Shown here piece after piece: positions 8,445 to 17,623 of a DNA stretch of 64,000 nt. The notes under the pieces are model-generated. The model did no database searches. It saw only the letters and a program-made list of their open reading frames with translations, and had not been told where the DNA came from. The DNA comes from Oribacterium asaccharolyticum ACB7 (GTDB lineage Bacteria; Bacillota; Clostridia; Lachnospirales; Lachnospiraceae): contig NZ_JH414506.1 of the NCBI RefSeq assembly GCF_000238075.1, forward strand, positions 333,141-397,140. Direction: 5' to 3'. Numbering within the stretch: position 1 is the first letter of the stretch; the number at the start of each line of letters is the position of its first letter. The position numbers and the translations under genes are program-made.

Positions 8445-10169
8445 CTATATTTGCCAACCAATAGATTGTTTTTTAATTTCAATGAAATGTTTATATACTC
8501 CATCTTGACTAATTAGTTCCCTATGATTCCCTTGTTGTACAATTTCCCCTTTATCAATAACAATAATTTGATCTGCTTCTCTTACCGTAGATAATCTATG
8601 TGCAATGCTAATGAGGGTTTTATTTTTTGTTAACTCATTAATTGCACTAATTAACATATGCTCGTTTTCAGGATCTACACTTGAAGTTGCTTCATCAAGA
8701 ATAATAATTGGTGCATCTTTCAAAATAGCTCTTGCAATAGATATTCTTTGTTTTTCTCCTCCCGACAGAGTTGAACCACCCTCACCAACAACAGTGTCGT
8801 ATCCGCACTTAAGGCTTGTTATAAAATCGTGGCAACAAGCTTTCTTGCAAGCCTCCACCACCTCATCATGTGTTGCGTTTGGATTTCCAAATTTTATATT
8901 GTTTTCAATCGTGTCATTAAACAAATACACCTTCTGAAATACCATACTGATATTTTTTAAAAGGCTTTCAGAAGTAAAATCCTTAACATTATGTCCACCA
9001 ATAAGAACTTCACCTTTTTTTACATCCCAAAATCTTGCTATCAGATTACATAGCGTTGTTTTCCCGGAACCTGAAGCACCCACAATGGCTAAACTGCTAT
9101 TAGACTTTATTTGCAAGTTTATATTCTTCAAAATCTCCCTTTCTCCATAGCTGAAACAAACATCTTTCAATTCAATGTCATAGGAGTTCAAAGAAATTTC
9201 TTTTCCGCCCTCATCAAGTGAAGGTATATCCGAAATATATTCCAGTCTATTAAGTTGTGTTGCAAGCATCCTACTTAAAAAAGCTCCATCGCTGACCAAC
9301 TCCAATTCCAAAAAAATCAGAAAGGCAGATACTATAAACATCAGTGCATATGAAAGTGGAATTTGTGAATTCATATATAAAACCGTAGCAACAAACACTA
9401 AGGCACAACTTGCTACCTTGAAAATCATTTCATATAATTTCATTAAATAAGCTGAACCTTCATTGACCTCTATATCAACTTCGCATTTCCTCATAAAAGC
9501 TTTTTCAACTTTGTTTTTTCCATCAGTCCCTTTCTTAAATGAACGAAGCACTGAAATTCCTCTGATATATTCAATTGCTTCTGTAACTAATATTTCCTGC
9601 GAATCTTGCATAATAGGAGAATATTTTTCGGTTTTCTTTGTGATTAATTTAAGAACAACTATTCCAAGGATTATCGCAATTAAAGACACCATCCCTACCG
9701 GGAAACAAAAGATTAATAACATGATTGTCATAGTTAGAGCTTGGAAAAATCCACCAACAATAAAGTTCATCGCAAGCATTGCCATAGCTTCTAAGTCGGA
9801 AATAGTTGTCGTTAAAACAGCTTGAATTGTCCCTAAGTTTTTTTCTGAAAAATATCCCATCGGAGCTTTCTTTAATTTTTCGCCTATTTCAATTCTTTTA
9901 TCCTTAAAAATCTCGTAGCCTGAAGCACTAAGTTTTCTATCGCAAAGATACTGAAATATGAATCTGCCGAATATACTCACAACTACAATTGCTGTTGCCT
10001 GCATAATAATAGTCATGTTCAATTGTTCAAGATTAATCATAATCAGTAAAACCGCCAACAACATCAAAGAAACGAAAAATGATTTTAATCCACTAAATAT
10101 AAGACCAAGGATTACATTTTTTTGATACTTTCCTGATATTTTTAATATTCGTTTTACAATGCTAATCAT
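8445..10169 (-). CDS. Exporter-fold ABC half-transporter (YbtPQ/IrtAB-like), locus A, second
   Basis: A 574-residue protein with an N-terminal six-helix membrane domain (about 1-300) and a C-terminal ATPase. The motifs GASGSGKTT, LSGGEKQR and ILDEATSSVDPENE are intact, including the catalytic Glu. The fold is that of type IV ABC exporters, but YbtPQ and IrtAB show that this fold can import siderophores. It probably forms a heterodimer with the product of the gene just upstream, whose stop touches this start. It begins MISIVKRILKISGKY after GGAGGCGATGTAA. Confidence 0.87.
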   Translation of the reverse strand: MISIVKRILKISGKYQKNVILGLIFSGLKSFFVSLMLLAVLLIMINLEQLNMTIIMQATAIVVVSIFGRFIFQYLCDRKLSASGYEIFKDKRIEIGEKLKKAPMGYFSEKNLGTIQAVLTTTISDLEAMAMLAMNFIVGGFFQALTMTIMLLIFCFPVGMVSLIAIILGIVVLKLITKKTEKYSPIMQDSQEILVTEAIEYIRGISVLRSFKKGTDGKNKVEKAFMRKCEVDIEVNEGSAYLMKLYEMIFKVASCALVFVATVLYMNSQIPLSYALMFIVSAFLIFLELELVSDGAFLSRMLATQLNRLEYISDIPSLDEGGKEISLNSYDIELKDVCFSYGEREILKNINLQIKSNSSLAIVGASGSGKTTLCNLIARFWDVKKGEVLIGGHNVKDFTSESLLKNISMVFQKVYLFNDTIENNIKFGNPNATHDEVVEACKKACCHDFITSLKCGYDTVVGEGGSTLSGGEKQRISIARAILKDAPIIILDEATSSVDPENEHMLISAINELTKNKTLISIAHRLSTVREADQIIVIDKGEIVQQGNHRELISQDGVYKHFIEIKKQSIGWQI

Positions 10170-11921
10170 TTACATCGCCTCCTTTTCATTATCTTGTCCG
10201 CCCACATAATTTTTCCACAGGGAAGCATATACTCCATCTTTTTTTACAAGGTTTTCATGAGTTCCATTCTCTACAATTTCCCCATCTTTCATAACAAGGA
10301 TTTTATCAGCATTTGTAATAGTAGAAAGCCTGTGAGCAACCACTATAAGAGTCTTTCCTTTAATAAGATTGTTGATTGCACTTTGAATGAGATATTCATT
10401 TTCTGGATCTGCAAATGCAGTTGCTTCATCTAAAATTATTACCTTAGATTGTTTTAACATTGCTCTTGCAATCGTAATTCTTTGCCTTTCTCCACCGGAC
10501 AAAGAACCTCCTGCATCACCGACCTTTGTGTTATATCCATCTTCAAGTTCCATAATAAAGTCATGGCAAGATGCAGCTTTAGCCACCTCAATAACCTCCT
10601 CATCACTTGCAGTTGGGTTTCCCATTTTTATATTTTCTTTTATACTTGTATTAAATAAAAAATTATCTTGAGCAACATAGCTTATCTCATTTGTTAGCTG
10701 TTCAAATGGAATTTCAGTTATTTTTTTCCCACCATAACAGATACTTCCTTTGGACGGATCCCAAAAACCAGCCATAAGTTTTGCTATTGTAGATTTTCCA
10801 GAACCGGAACTTCCTACCAATGCGGTTACTGTGTTTGGTTTTAATTCAAAGTTGATATTTTTTAGCACAAGTTCCTTATCATATGCAAATGAAACATTTT
10901 CAAAACGATAAAGAGTGTCATCAAAGATTACCTTCTCTTTTGGTCTTTTAAGTTCCTCTGTCGATAAAAATTCATCTATTACATCTAAACTCGCCTTAAC
11001 CATACTGAATTGCTCCGAATACTTTCCGATTTTCATTAAATGTGCAATAAAGCCGATAGGTAAGATAATACACACAATGAAATTTGATAGAGATATTTGA
11101 GAATTCATATATAGATATGCACCAACTGGCAAAGTCCCCAAAAGTGTTGACGGCATAACTGCTTGAACAAATGCTGACCATAACCAGCTTTGTTTCCACC
11201 AAGCAAGGGTACTATCATGGAAAAATTGAATTGCACTCGTAAATTTTTCATATGAAGATGTACTATGATTAAAAGCTTTTATGACCTCAATGCCATTAAC
11301 ATATTCAACCAATGTGCTATTCATATTATTTTGAGCAGTCGTATAAGTTTTGCTTCTAAACTCATAATCTTTCATCATCCCTATATATCCAAGCATTCCC
11401 AAAGGAATTGTAAGTAGCGAAGCCAAACCCATTCTATAATCTAAAGCAAAAATCAGAATTAAAAATAAAACAGGAGATATCAAACTTGATGTTATTTCTG
11501 GCATAAAGTGAGCCATAGAATCTTCAAGTTTCGATATTGTATCTACAATCAAATTTTTAAATTTACCTATAGGTGTATCTATCATTACCCCCATAGGTAC
11601 TCTTAACATTTTTTCTGCAACTAAGCTTCTTATATTTTTCAAAATGTGAAATGTTGCTTTATGTGAAGTCATTGTTGAATACAAAGTAAAAATACCTTTT
11701 AAAATTTGTCCGAACAAAGCTATAAGTGTTAAACACAATACAGTTCTAAATGACACTTCAGATTGATATATTTTTTCTATCAATTTTGCTATTGCTAAAA
11801 AAGGAATCATTCCAAACAGTTCCCCCATGGTCGCTAACAAAATTGATTTGTATAATTGTTTTTTCTCGCCATCAGCGTATTTAAGCAACTCTGAAATGAC
11901 ATTTTTATTGTTACTTTTCAA
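10170..11921 (-). CDS. Exporter-fold ABC half-transporter, locus A, first
   Basis: A 583-residue half-transporter, first structural gene of the operon. The start chosen is a TTG at 11921 (MKSNNKNVISELLKYADG) because GGAGGAGG lies seven bases upstream; an earlier in-frame TTG at 11942 would place that site inside the gene. The membrane domain occupies about 1-310. The ATPase has GSSGSGKST, LSGGERQR and ILDEATAFADPENE. Both ATP sites of the predicted heterodimer look catalytic, unlike many heterodimeric exporters with one degenerate site. Direction of transport is inferred from context as inward. Confidence 0.86.
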   Translation of the reverse strand: MKSNNKNVISELLKYADGEKKQLYKSILLATMGELFGMIPFLAIAKLIEKIYQSEVSFRTVLCLTLIALFGQILKGIFTLYSTMTSHKATFHILKNIRSLVAEKMLRVPMGVMIDTPIGKFKNLIVDTISKLEDSMAHFMPEITSSLISPVLFLILIFALDYRMGLASLLTIPLGMLGYIGMMKDYEFRSKTYTTAQNNMNSTLVEYVNGIEVIKAFNHSTSSYEKFTSAIQFFHDSTLAWWKQSWLWSAFVQAVMPSTLLGTLPVGAYLYMNSQISLSNFIVCIILPIGFIAHLMKIGKYSEQFSMVKASLDVIDEFLSTEELKRPKEKVIFDDTLYRFENVSFAYDKELVLKNINFELKPNTVTALVGSSGSGKSTIAKLMAGFWDPSKGSICYGGKKITEIPFEQLTNEISYVAQDNFLFNTSIKENIKMGNPTASDEEVIEVAKAASCHDFIMELEDGYNTKVGDAGGSLSGGERQRITIARAMLKQSKVIILDEATAFADPENEYLIQSAINNLIKGKTLIVVAHRLSTITNADKILVMKDGEIVENGTHENLVKKDGVYASLWKNYVGGQDNEKEAM

Positions 11922-11950
11922 GAAAACACCTCCTCCAAGCAAATAGTTGA

Positions 11951-11966
11951 TTAGTTATTGCTAACT
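11951..11966 (-). promoter_or_regulatory. TTAG-N6-CTAA operator before the locus A transporter genes
   Basis: TTAGTTATTGCTAACT lies in the 57-base gap between the TetR gene and the first ABC gene, about 30-45 bases before the start codon. It differs at only two positions from the corresponding 16 bases in the operator of the metal ABC operon. I read it as a binding site of a shared metal-dependent repressor. No clear -35/-10 pair was found around it. Confidence 0.5.
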
Positions 11967-11978
11967 CTTTGATAAAAA

Positions 11979-12620
11979 TCATCTGTTATTTATCTTCATT
12001 AAGCCTTTCCACCCATAATATTGAAAAACAACAATACTTCTAATATATTCGCTAACATTATCATGCGGTATATCATGAAGAACGCATTCGCATAGAGATG
12101 TAATATAGCCTTTTGTAATGACATGTACTTCAAACTCTTTAATTTCTGTGTTAATTTGCTCCTGTTTAGCATTGAAATGAATAAGCTTCCTATTTTTAGC
12201 TGTATATCTTTCAGTTATATCCTCAATAAAGTTTTCTACTTGCGACCCTTTGCTACACGCAAAAATCAACTTAAAATTATCAAAATGTGCATACATATAA
12301 TCAACAAATAGCATTGTTTCTAAAAATAAATTTTCTATAATCACTTCATCATCAACTAAATCAGAGTCTATCCTAATAGTTTTTTGTTCGCTCCTTTTTT
12401 CAACATCAGAAACAACATCTAATGTGTAATTATATTCCTCTTCAATTAGAGCAAAAAATAATGCTTCCTTATTTTTGAAATGACGATAAATAGCTCCTGT
12501 AGTTACTTTTGCTAATTTAGCAATTTCAGCTACCTGTGCATTTTCGAATCCTTTGCTTAAAAATTCCCCTTTAGCACATTCTAAAATTCTATTTTTTGTT
12601 ATATCAGAGCAATAAGACAT
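11979..12620 (-). CDS. TetR/AcrR-family regulator of locus A
   Basis: The protein has about 213 residues. I choose the ATG at 12620, since GGGAGGGGAG lies just upstream; an ATG at 12638 has no site and overlaps it. The N-terminus has the TetR helix-turn-helix: FENAQVAEIAKLAKVTTGAI followed by YRHFKNKEALFFALIEEEY. The ligand domain is not assignable. It is the first gene of locus A, in the same direction as the transporters and 57 bases before them, so it may control both itself and them. Loci B and C have AraC proteins in this role. Confidence 0.85.
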   Translation of the reverse strand: MSYCSDITKNRILECAKGEFLSKGFENAQVAEIAKLAKVTTGAIYRHFKNKEALFFALIEEEYNYTLDVVSDVEKRSEQKTIRIDSDLVDDEVIIENLFLETMLFVDYMYAHFDNFKLIFACSKGSQVENFIEDITERYTAKNRKLIHFNAKQEQINTEIKEFEVHVITKGYITSLCECVLHDIPHDNVSEYIRSIVVFQYYGWKGLMKINNR

Positions 12621-12648
12621 ATAACTCTCCCCTCCCATTTTTTATTTT

Positions 12649-12733
12649 GATAATCTTATTATTTTAGATAATTAAATTATCACTTTTCCAGTTTTTAGTC
12701 AATATATCACCAATCCTATAAATAATTATCTAA
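12649..12733 (-). promoter_or_regulatory. AT-rich inverted repeats upstream of the TetR gene
   Basis: A perfect 15-base palindrome, GATAATTAAATTATC (12667-12681), lies about 50 bases before the TetR start. Its larger arm TTAGATAATT (12664-12673) recurs inverted as AATTATCTAA at 12724-12733, and another GATAAT copy stands at 12650-12655. This arrangement suits an autoregulatory TetR operator. Confidence 0.45.
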
Positions 12734-12889
12734 ATCTTTTACCGGTATACCCACTCTTTTCAGAACCTTGATTTTCTCCTCTCTCCTCGCCTTATATCTT
12801 TCCTCATATTCTTTTTTCTTGCCGTTTTCTTTACGCTTTAGGTAGTTTTGATGAAGCCTGTATTTTCTCTCCCGTTCTTTTTCTTCCTC
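12716..12889 (-). pseudogene. C-terminal fragment of an unidentified highly charged protein
   Basis: A frame of about 57 codons, open after a stop near 12889 and without any start codon, encodes a Lys/Arg/Glu-rich helix (ERKYRLHQNYLKRKENGKKK) and ends KRVGIPVKDLDNYL at the stop 12716-12718. It reads as real protein, not noise, but I do not recognise the family. It lies next to the TraG remnant and is probably another piece of the same former conjugative element. Confidence 0.4.
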
Positions 12890-12919
12890 CTTTCACTCAA
12901 ATTCTTCAATAAAAAAGAA

Positions 12920-13291
12920 TTAAGCAAAACATCTTTCACTCAAATAGTGATGAAGTGTTCTTCTTAATTCTATAACTCCAGCAGCAAGTTTATATTTTCG
13001 GTATTGCTTCACTGCAAAGTGTGTAGGATCTTTCTTTTCCAATGCTTCAAAGAGTCTGTCTATCGGATTCATGTATGTTTCGTCATCTTCCCTTACTTCC
13101 GAAGCATCGACCATATCAAGGAGCGTTGCAAAGTTCTTTTCCTCTCTTGGTGCTTCGTAGAAGATATATCCGATAAGGGCTGTATAGTATAGCTTTTCGG
13201 CTTTTACCCAAAAATCTTCACCTGCTTTTTCTCCCTCGCCCTTGGTGTTTGCAATGATGGTTTGCACTAATTTTAGTATGTCTTTTTTCAC
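12920..13291 (-). pseudogene. VirD4/TraG-type conjugation coupling protein, fragment
   Basis: A 123-codon frame reads DILKLVQTIIANTKGEGEKA, then AEKLYYTALIGYIFYEAPRE and KKDPTHFAVKQYRKYKLAAG. This is a central-to-late segment of the type IV coupling protein of Gram-positive integrative conjugative elements. The normal protein has about 600 residues, so both ends, including the Walker A region, are missing; the last residues diverge from the family. It marks a decayed conjugative element next to locus A and hints at how that locus arrived. Confidence 0.7.
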
Positions 13292-13293
13292 TT

Positions 13294-14292
13294 CTAAGGT
13301 AAGCGAACGGATTGTAATGCATTAAAAATATATCCGATCAGGATAATGCCGAGGATGCATATTCCTATAAAAGTCCCCAAAAGCTTCGGCTTAATGACCT
13401 TCCTAAGCATAATCATAGAGGGAAGAGAAAGAGTGGTAACCCCCATCATAAAGGCCAGCACCGTTCCCAGCTCCGCCCCCTTCAAAAGAAGGGATTCCGC
13501 AATCGGTATAGTTCCGAAAATATCCGCATACATGGGAATCCCCACCAGAGTCGCAAGAATCACGCCGGCAGGATTTCCTTTTCCAAGTAAAGAAATAATC
13601 CAGTTCTCCGGAATCCAGTTGTGAATCAAAGAACCGATACCTACCCCTAAAAGGATATAGGGGAAAACCTTTCGAAAAGTCGTTTTCACCTGCTCGGCAG
13701 CATAAGAAAGACGCTCTTTCCGGGACAAGGTAGGGAGCGCCTGTTCCACGGGTTGCAGCTGCCGAAGAATGGGTTCTATCTCATTTTCCAAGGACAAATG
13801 CTCTATCACTAAGCCACCTAGAACCGCCAGCAAGAGTCCCAATATCACATAGACAGAGGCAATCCTTAGACCGAAAATACCGGTGAGTAATACAAGGCTT
13901 CCCAAATCCACCATGGGAGAAGATATCAAAAAGGAAAAGGAGACTCCAAGAGGAATCCCGGCTGCCGTAAATCCCATAAAAATTGGAATGGAGGAACAAG
14001 AACAAAAAGGAGTAATCGTTCCCAAAAGAGCCGCTATGATATTGGCATAGATGCCGTGAAAACGCCCCATAATCCGCTTTGTCCTTTCCGGCGGAAAGAA
14101 GCTCTGCACATAGGAAATGGCAAATATCAAAACGCAAAGGTAAACCGTGATTTTCACACAATCATAGAGAAAGAAATGGAGACTTCCTCCGATGCGACTT
14201 TCCGTAGCAATCCCAAAGTGTTCCAAAGCCTCTCGAAACAGCCGGCTTAGCCAGTCCATTCTCAAAATTTCCTCTTGTATAAACTGTATCAT
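13294..14292 (-). CDS. UPF0718/ArsP-family permease
   Basis: The protein has 332 residues with about eight membrane segments in two halves, separated by a cytoplasmic loop around residues 165-205. The family hallmark TPFCSCSSIPIFMGF is present; the Cys-x-Cys pair is conserved in PF03773 permeases. Some members (ArsP) export organoarsenicals, while the substrate of most others is unknown. GGAGGT lies about 13 bases before the ATG. It stands just upstream of the TraG fragment and downstream of the TPR-like protein gene, all on the minus strand. Confidence 0.8.
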   Translation of the reverse strand: MIQFIQEEILRMDWLSRLFREALEHFGIATESRIGGSLHFFLYDCVKITVYLCVLIFAISYVQSFFPPERTKRIMGRFHGIYANIIAALLGTITPFCSCSSIPIFMGFTAAGIPLGVSFSFLISSPMVDLGSLVLLTGIFGLRIASVYVILGLLLAVLGGLVIEHLSLENEIEPILRQLQPVEQALPTLSRKERLSYAAEQVKTTFRKVFPYILLGVGIGSLIHNWIPENWIISLLGKGNPAGVILATLVGIPMYADIFGTIPIAESLLLKGAELGTVLAFMMGVTTLSLPSMIMLRKVIKPKLLGTFIGICILGIILIGYIFNALQSVRLP

Positions 14293-14321
14293 GCTGCTTT
14301 TTACACCTCCTTTTCTCTCTC

Positions 14322-15044
14322 CTATACATCACTCTTTGTGTCTTCCTGCAGATTTCTCTTTCCTTCTTCCAAAAGCCCCTCCAAATACTCAAAATCTTCT
14401 TGCAATTGCTTTTCCGGATACATCCTTCTTGCTTCCTGAATTCGCTCTGCCACTCCCTCCTTTTTTCCATAGCAGCATAGATCCATAAACAAATCCAGAA
14501 TGGTAAAGTTCTTTTTATAGAATGCATTTTCTTTATATTTTCCAAAAAGAGCTTCGCTATCTTTATAAAGAGTCTCCGCCTCCTTGTAGTCCTTTAAGTA
14601 AAAATAGTTTAAGCAGAGATTCAGCCTTCTTACCATCTCTACAGAAGGCATTTTCTTTACCCTCGGTTCCAATTCCCTTAGAATTTCCACCGCTGTAGCA
14701 TATTCTTTTTTCCCTGTTAATGCCGCAGTACGATTCAGCTCCGCAATAGCCCTAAGATGCTTGGATTTTACCTTGTCTCGAATCGCTGTTATCTTTTCCA
14801 GATATTCATCATACTTTGCTTCGCCAAGTAAGGGAGTTAGGTCGTTGATTTTCTTTCCGTAAAAGAAATTATAGGACAGGTTTATAATAACGCTGATAAG
14901 TAGCACCGCTATCGACGAGAAAATGTAAATGCGCATGGTTTCTTCTTCACTTAGCTGAAGCCTTAGCTTAATAAAAAGAAGAATAAGCCCGAATAAGATG
15001 CCCAGAGCGATACATATTTTTATGCTTTTACTGACTTTTTTCAT
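14322..15044 (-). CDS. Membrane protein with a TPR-like cytoplasmic domain
   Basis: The protein has 240 residues. Two membrane helices at about 9-27 and 40-62 are followed by a soluble helical region (about 70-240) with helix-pair spacing and Lys/Glu/Tyr/Leu-rich repeats that look like tetratricopeptide repeats (for example NLCLNYFYLKDYKEAETLYK). I do not recognise a named family. The gene is 29 bases upstream of the UPF0718 permease gene and probably shares its transcript. It could be a scaffold or an immunity-type protein; function unknown. Confidence 0.6.
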   Translation of the reverse strand: MKKVSKSIKICIALGILFGLILLFIKLRLQLSEEETMRIYIFSSIAVLLISVIINLSYNFFYGKKINDLTPLLGEAKYDEYLEKITAIRDKVKSKHLRAIAELNRTAALTGKKEYATAVEILRELEPRVKKMPSVEMVRRLNLCLNYFYLKDYKEAETLYKDSEALFGKYKENAFYKKNFTILDLFMDLCCYGKKEGVAERIQEARRMYPEKQLQEDFEYLEGLLEEGKRNLQEDTKSDV

Positions 15045-15137
15045 ATATCTCCTCGTTTAACCGGTTTAGGTAATCTGAAAACATAACTTCTGCAAGCTTT
15101 AGGATAGCAAAAATCGTATAAATGGAAAATAATGTCC

Positions 15138-16100
15138 TTATTTCCTCCGTGCCATTTTACGATATTCCGACGGAAAGAGTCCTGTATTGTTTTTAAAGTT
15201 TGCCGCAAATCTTCCGGCATTGGAATACCCTACAGCCGATGCTACCTGGTCAACTGTAAGGTCTGTGGAGCTCAAAAGCATTTCCGCATGACTCATACGT
15301 CGCTCTTGGATGTACTCCGAAATGGTGCGTTGATAGACATGCTTAAAAGAGGTCTTCAACTTTGTTGTACCCATACAGGCAATTCGCGCAAGCGTATCCA
15401 ATGGAAGCGCCGAGTTAAAATGGTCATGGATATAGGAGGTAACATTACTTAAGGCATCCATGTCCTGCTTGGATATTTTTGTAGATAAAGTATTCTGACT
15501 ATGCTTTCCATGTTCATAAACAAGCGAAACCGCTTCAGCGACCTTGGCTTCATAGAATAACTTTGCCGGTATGCCCTCTCCATTATACTCCCAAACTTGA
15601 CGTAAAAGTCGGGACATCTCCGGAAAGTCAAGCGTCTGCCCGATGCGACGGAATGCCTCATTGGGAGGAAGGTAGTCATCCGGATAGCTTTCCCGCAGAT
15701 ATTTTTCATAATATGCGGGAAATACTTCAATTCCCACGGAACGAATCGGAATATTCTCGTGCATAATGGATTGATAAAGCGCATGCCCTCCGTGAAAGGT
15801 TTTGACACATCCCGCAGTTAAACGGCGGTAAGGGGTCAACTCCTCCCCGGACACGGAATCATAGTAAGTAATGCTTAAACACTCCGGCGTAGTAAGAGAG
15901 ATAAAGTGATCCTCGAAAAAATAGAAATCATGGATTTTAATATCAAACAAATCCTTTTCTCCGTAGACCCAGTAATATCCACAAGCCAGCTCCTTTGGCG
16001 CGAGATACAATTTTCCGGCAGGGCTAAAGTTCTGTGTAGATTCACATTCAATAAAACCGCTGCGGGTAAGCCATTCTCTGTAAAATTCGTTGACTTCCAT
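15138..16100 (-). CDS. AraC-family regulator, divergent from locus B
   Basis: The protein has 320 residues. The N-terminal part (about 1-210) is a ligand or sensor domain without a clear name. The C-terminal part (about 215-320) has two helix-turn-helix motifs: LDTLARIACMGTTKLKTSFK and LTVDQVASAVGYSNAGRFAA, with the family end NTGLFPSEYRK. It is transcribed away from the locus B transporter operon. Regulators of this build (YbtA-like) commonly activate siderophore-uptake operons when the chelate is present; that role is inferred from position. Confidence 0.87.
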   Translation of the reverse strand: MEVNEFYREWLTRSGFIECESTQNFSPAGKLYLAPKELACGYYWVYGEKDLFDIKIHDFYFFEDHFISLTTPECLSITYYDSVSGEELTPYRRLTAGCVKTFHGGHALYQSIMHENIPIRSVGIEVFPAYYEKYLRESYPDDYLPPNEAFRRIGQTLDFPEMSRLLRQVWEYNGEGIPAKLFYEAKVAEAVSLVYEHGKHSQNTLSTKISKQDMDALSNVTSYIHDHFNSALPLDTLARIACMGTTKLKTSFKHVYQRTISEYIQERRMSHAEMLLSSTDLTVDQVASAVGYSNAGRFAANFKNNTGLFPSEYRKMARRK

Positions 16101-16283
16101 AGAATCCCCTCAAAATCATACATATCGGACATCATTTCGTACAGTTCAGGCAAACAACGCTCGACTGCATTGTTTCGCTTCTCCTGATTTTTTATACTGT
16201 TTTTGCGATTAGCGACATCTAACAATGTATTACCACAGCGTCTCTTTCATTTCAATATGTACGGTTAAGGGAGGGCATCTCTT
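16101..16283. promoter_or_regulatory. Divergent control region between araC-type gene and locus B operon
   Basis: This 183-base gap must hold both promoters. TTAG-CGACAT-CTAA at 16209-16222 has the same TTAG-N6-CTAA pattern as the sites before the metal operon and loci A and C, though its inner bases differ. AraC target half-sites could not be fixed by eye. GGGAGGG precedes the S-component start. Confidence 0.4.
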
Positions 16284-16895
16284 ATGACAAGCAAAAGAAA
16301 GATCAAGAAACAGAGCCTTACAATCAAGGACCTCATTACGATCGGCATTTTTTCGGCAATCATTTTCGTATGTATCTCCTTAAGCGGAGGTCCCTTTGCC
16401 ATGTTCCCGGCTTTGACCTTTTATTTTCCGGTGGGCGCATCGCTTCTAGCCGGCCCGGTCTATCTTTTACTGATTGCGAAAGTACCAAAACCGGGGCCAA
16501 TCTTTATCACAGGACTCTTGATGGCAATTTTCTGCTATGCGACCGGCATGCATATCGGCATGACCATCGGATATCTGGTCGGAAGCGCAGCAGCGGATCT
16601 TCTGGCATGGACCGCACGATATAAAAGTATAAGAATCAACATTCTATCCTATATTGTTTTCTGTCTCGGGGGAACCGGTTCTTATATTGCCTATTTCTTA
16701 AATCCCAAGGTCTGGGTAAGTCGGATGTTGGAGAAAGGCACACCGGAGGAGTATCTGGATAGAATGACATCCGCAGTCAACCACCGGGTTTTCCTGACCA
16801 TGCTGGCAGGCACGGTTTTCGTCGCTCTTCTCAGCGGCTTTGTTGGTAGTAAACTGTTAAAGAAACACTTTACAAAAGCGGGAATCACGGCATGA
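16284..16895 (+). CDS. ECF transporter S component of locus B, Trep_Strep type
   Basis: The protein has 203 residues and about six membrane segments. It shares with the locus A protein the N-terminal IKDLIT-I-IF pattern and the C-terminal KLLKKHFTKAGI motif. It also has the loop SAVNHRVFLTM before the last helix. Substrate unknown. It is first in the operon, its end overlaps ecfT by four bases, and its codons are richer in G and C than those of locus A. It should confer specificity on the ECF module. Confidence 0.8.
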   Translation: MTSKRKIKKQSLTIKDLITIGIFSAIIFVCISLSGGPFAMFPALTFYFPVGASLLAGPVYLLLIAKVPKPGPIFITGLLMAIFCYATGMHIGMTIGYLVGSAAADLLAWTARYKSIRINILSYIVFCLGGTGSYIAYFLNPKVWVSRMLEKGTPEEYLDRMTSAVNHRVFLTMLAGTVFVALLSGFVGSKLLKKHFTKAGITA

Positions 16896-17620
16896 ATCGG
16901 AGTGCATATACAGAAAACCGATTCGGCCTGCAATTTGACCCCCGCACAAAAATCGTCCTGCTGATTCTATGCGTAATTTCAGCGACGATTGCCTCCTCTC
17001 TCCTGTATGAGAGCGTGCTTGTTTTTGCGATTACCGTATTCGGCTGTGCAAGCGGAAAAGTGCGCAAATCGCTTTTCTGCATGGCATTTTATGGCGCTTT
17101 CTATATATTAACGCTATGGATTCGATCGCTTGAAAAAGGGGTACTTTACACCGTGTTCACCTCCTGGCTCGGCTTGTTTTATACGGTCTACCCCTGTGCT
17201 TTCCTTTCGAGCATTATTCTTTCCACAACGAAGGTGAACGAGTTCCTGACTGCGATGAACAAAGCACATATACCGAAGAAAGTGCTTATTCCGCTCGCGG
17301 TCATGCTTCGCTATATTCCCACAGTTCGTGAAGACTGGGGGTATATCAAAGACGCTATGCGGCTTAGAGATGTAACGCCATCCTTATTCGGATTGCTTAA
17401 AAACCCGGCCATGACGGTGGAATGCCTTTATGTTCCTTTATTGATGACGGCTTCCAATACAGCGGAAGAACTCTCTTGTGCCGCAGTAACACGCGGGATA
17501 GAAAATCCAAAGCCCCGTACCTGCCTTCTTGCGATACGGTTCCGGTGGAGGGACCTCGTTGCCATAGTTCTTGCAGTATTCATCCTTATTTTGGGTTTTA
17601 TCCGGGAAAGGATGGTGTAG
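16892..17620 (+). CDS. ecfT: ECF transporter transmembrane component EcfT, locus B
   Basis: The protein has 242 residues. The N-terminal motif FGLQFDPRTKIVLL is the EcfT DPRxK signature, followed by about five helices. The two coupling motifs read MRLRDVTPS and VTRGIENP, so the first has lost the Ala-Arg-Gly form while the second keeps Arg-Gly. It starts in an ATGA overlap with the S gene and is followed by the ATPase gene after three bases. Confidence 0.87.
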   Translation: MNRSAYTENRFGLQFDPRTKIVLLILCVISATIASSLLYESVLVFAITVFGCASGKVRKSLFCMAFYGAFYILTLWIRSLEKGVLYTVFTSWLGLFYTVYPCAFLSSIILSTTKVNEFLTAMNKAHIPKKVLIPLAVMLRYIPTVREDWGYIKDAMRLRDVTPSLFGLLKNPAMTVECLYVPLLMTASNTAEELSCAAVTRGIENPKPRTCLLAIRFRWRDLVAIVLAVFILILGFIRERMV

Positions 17621-17623
17621 CCT

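Noticed and set aside
8437..8457. Upstream TTG start of the locus A ECF ATPase
   Set aside because: It would overlap the previous gene and lacks a site, whereas the ATG at 8436 follows AGGTGA at the right distance.
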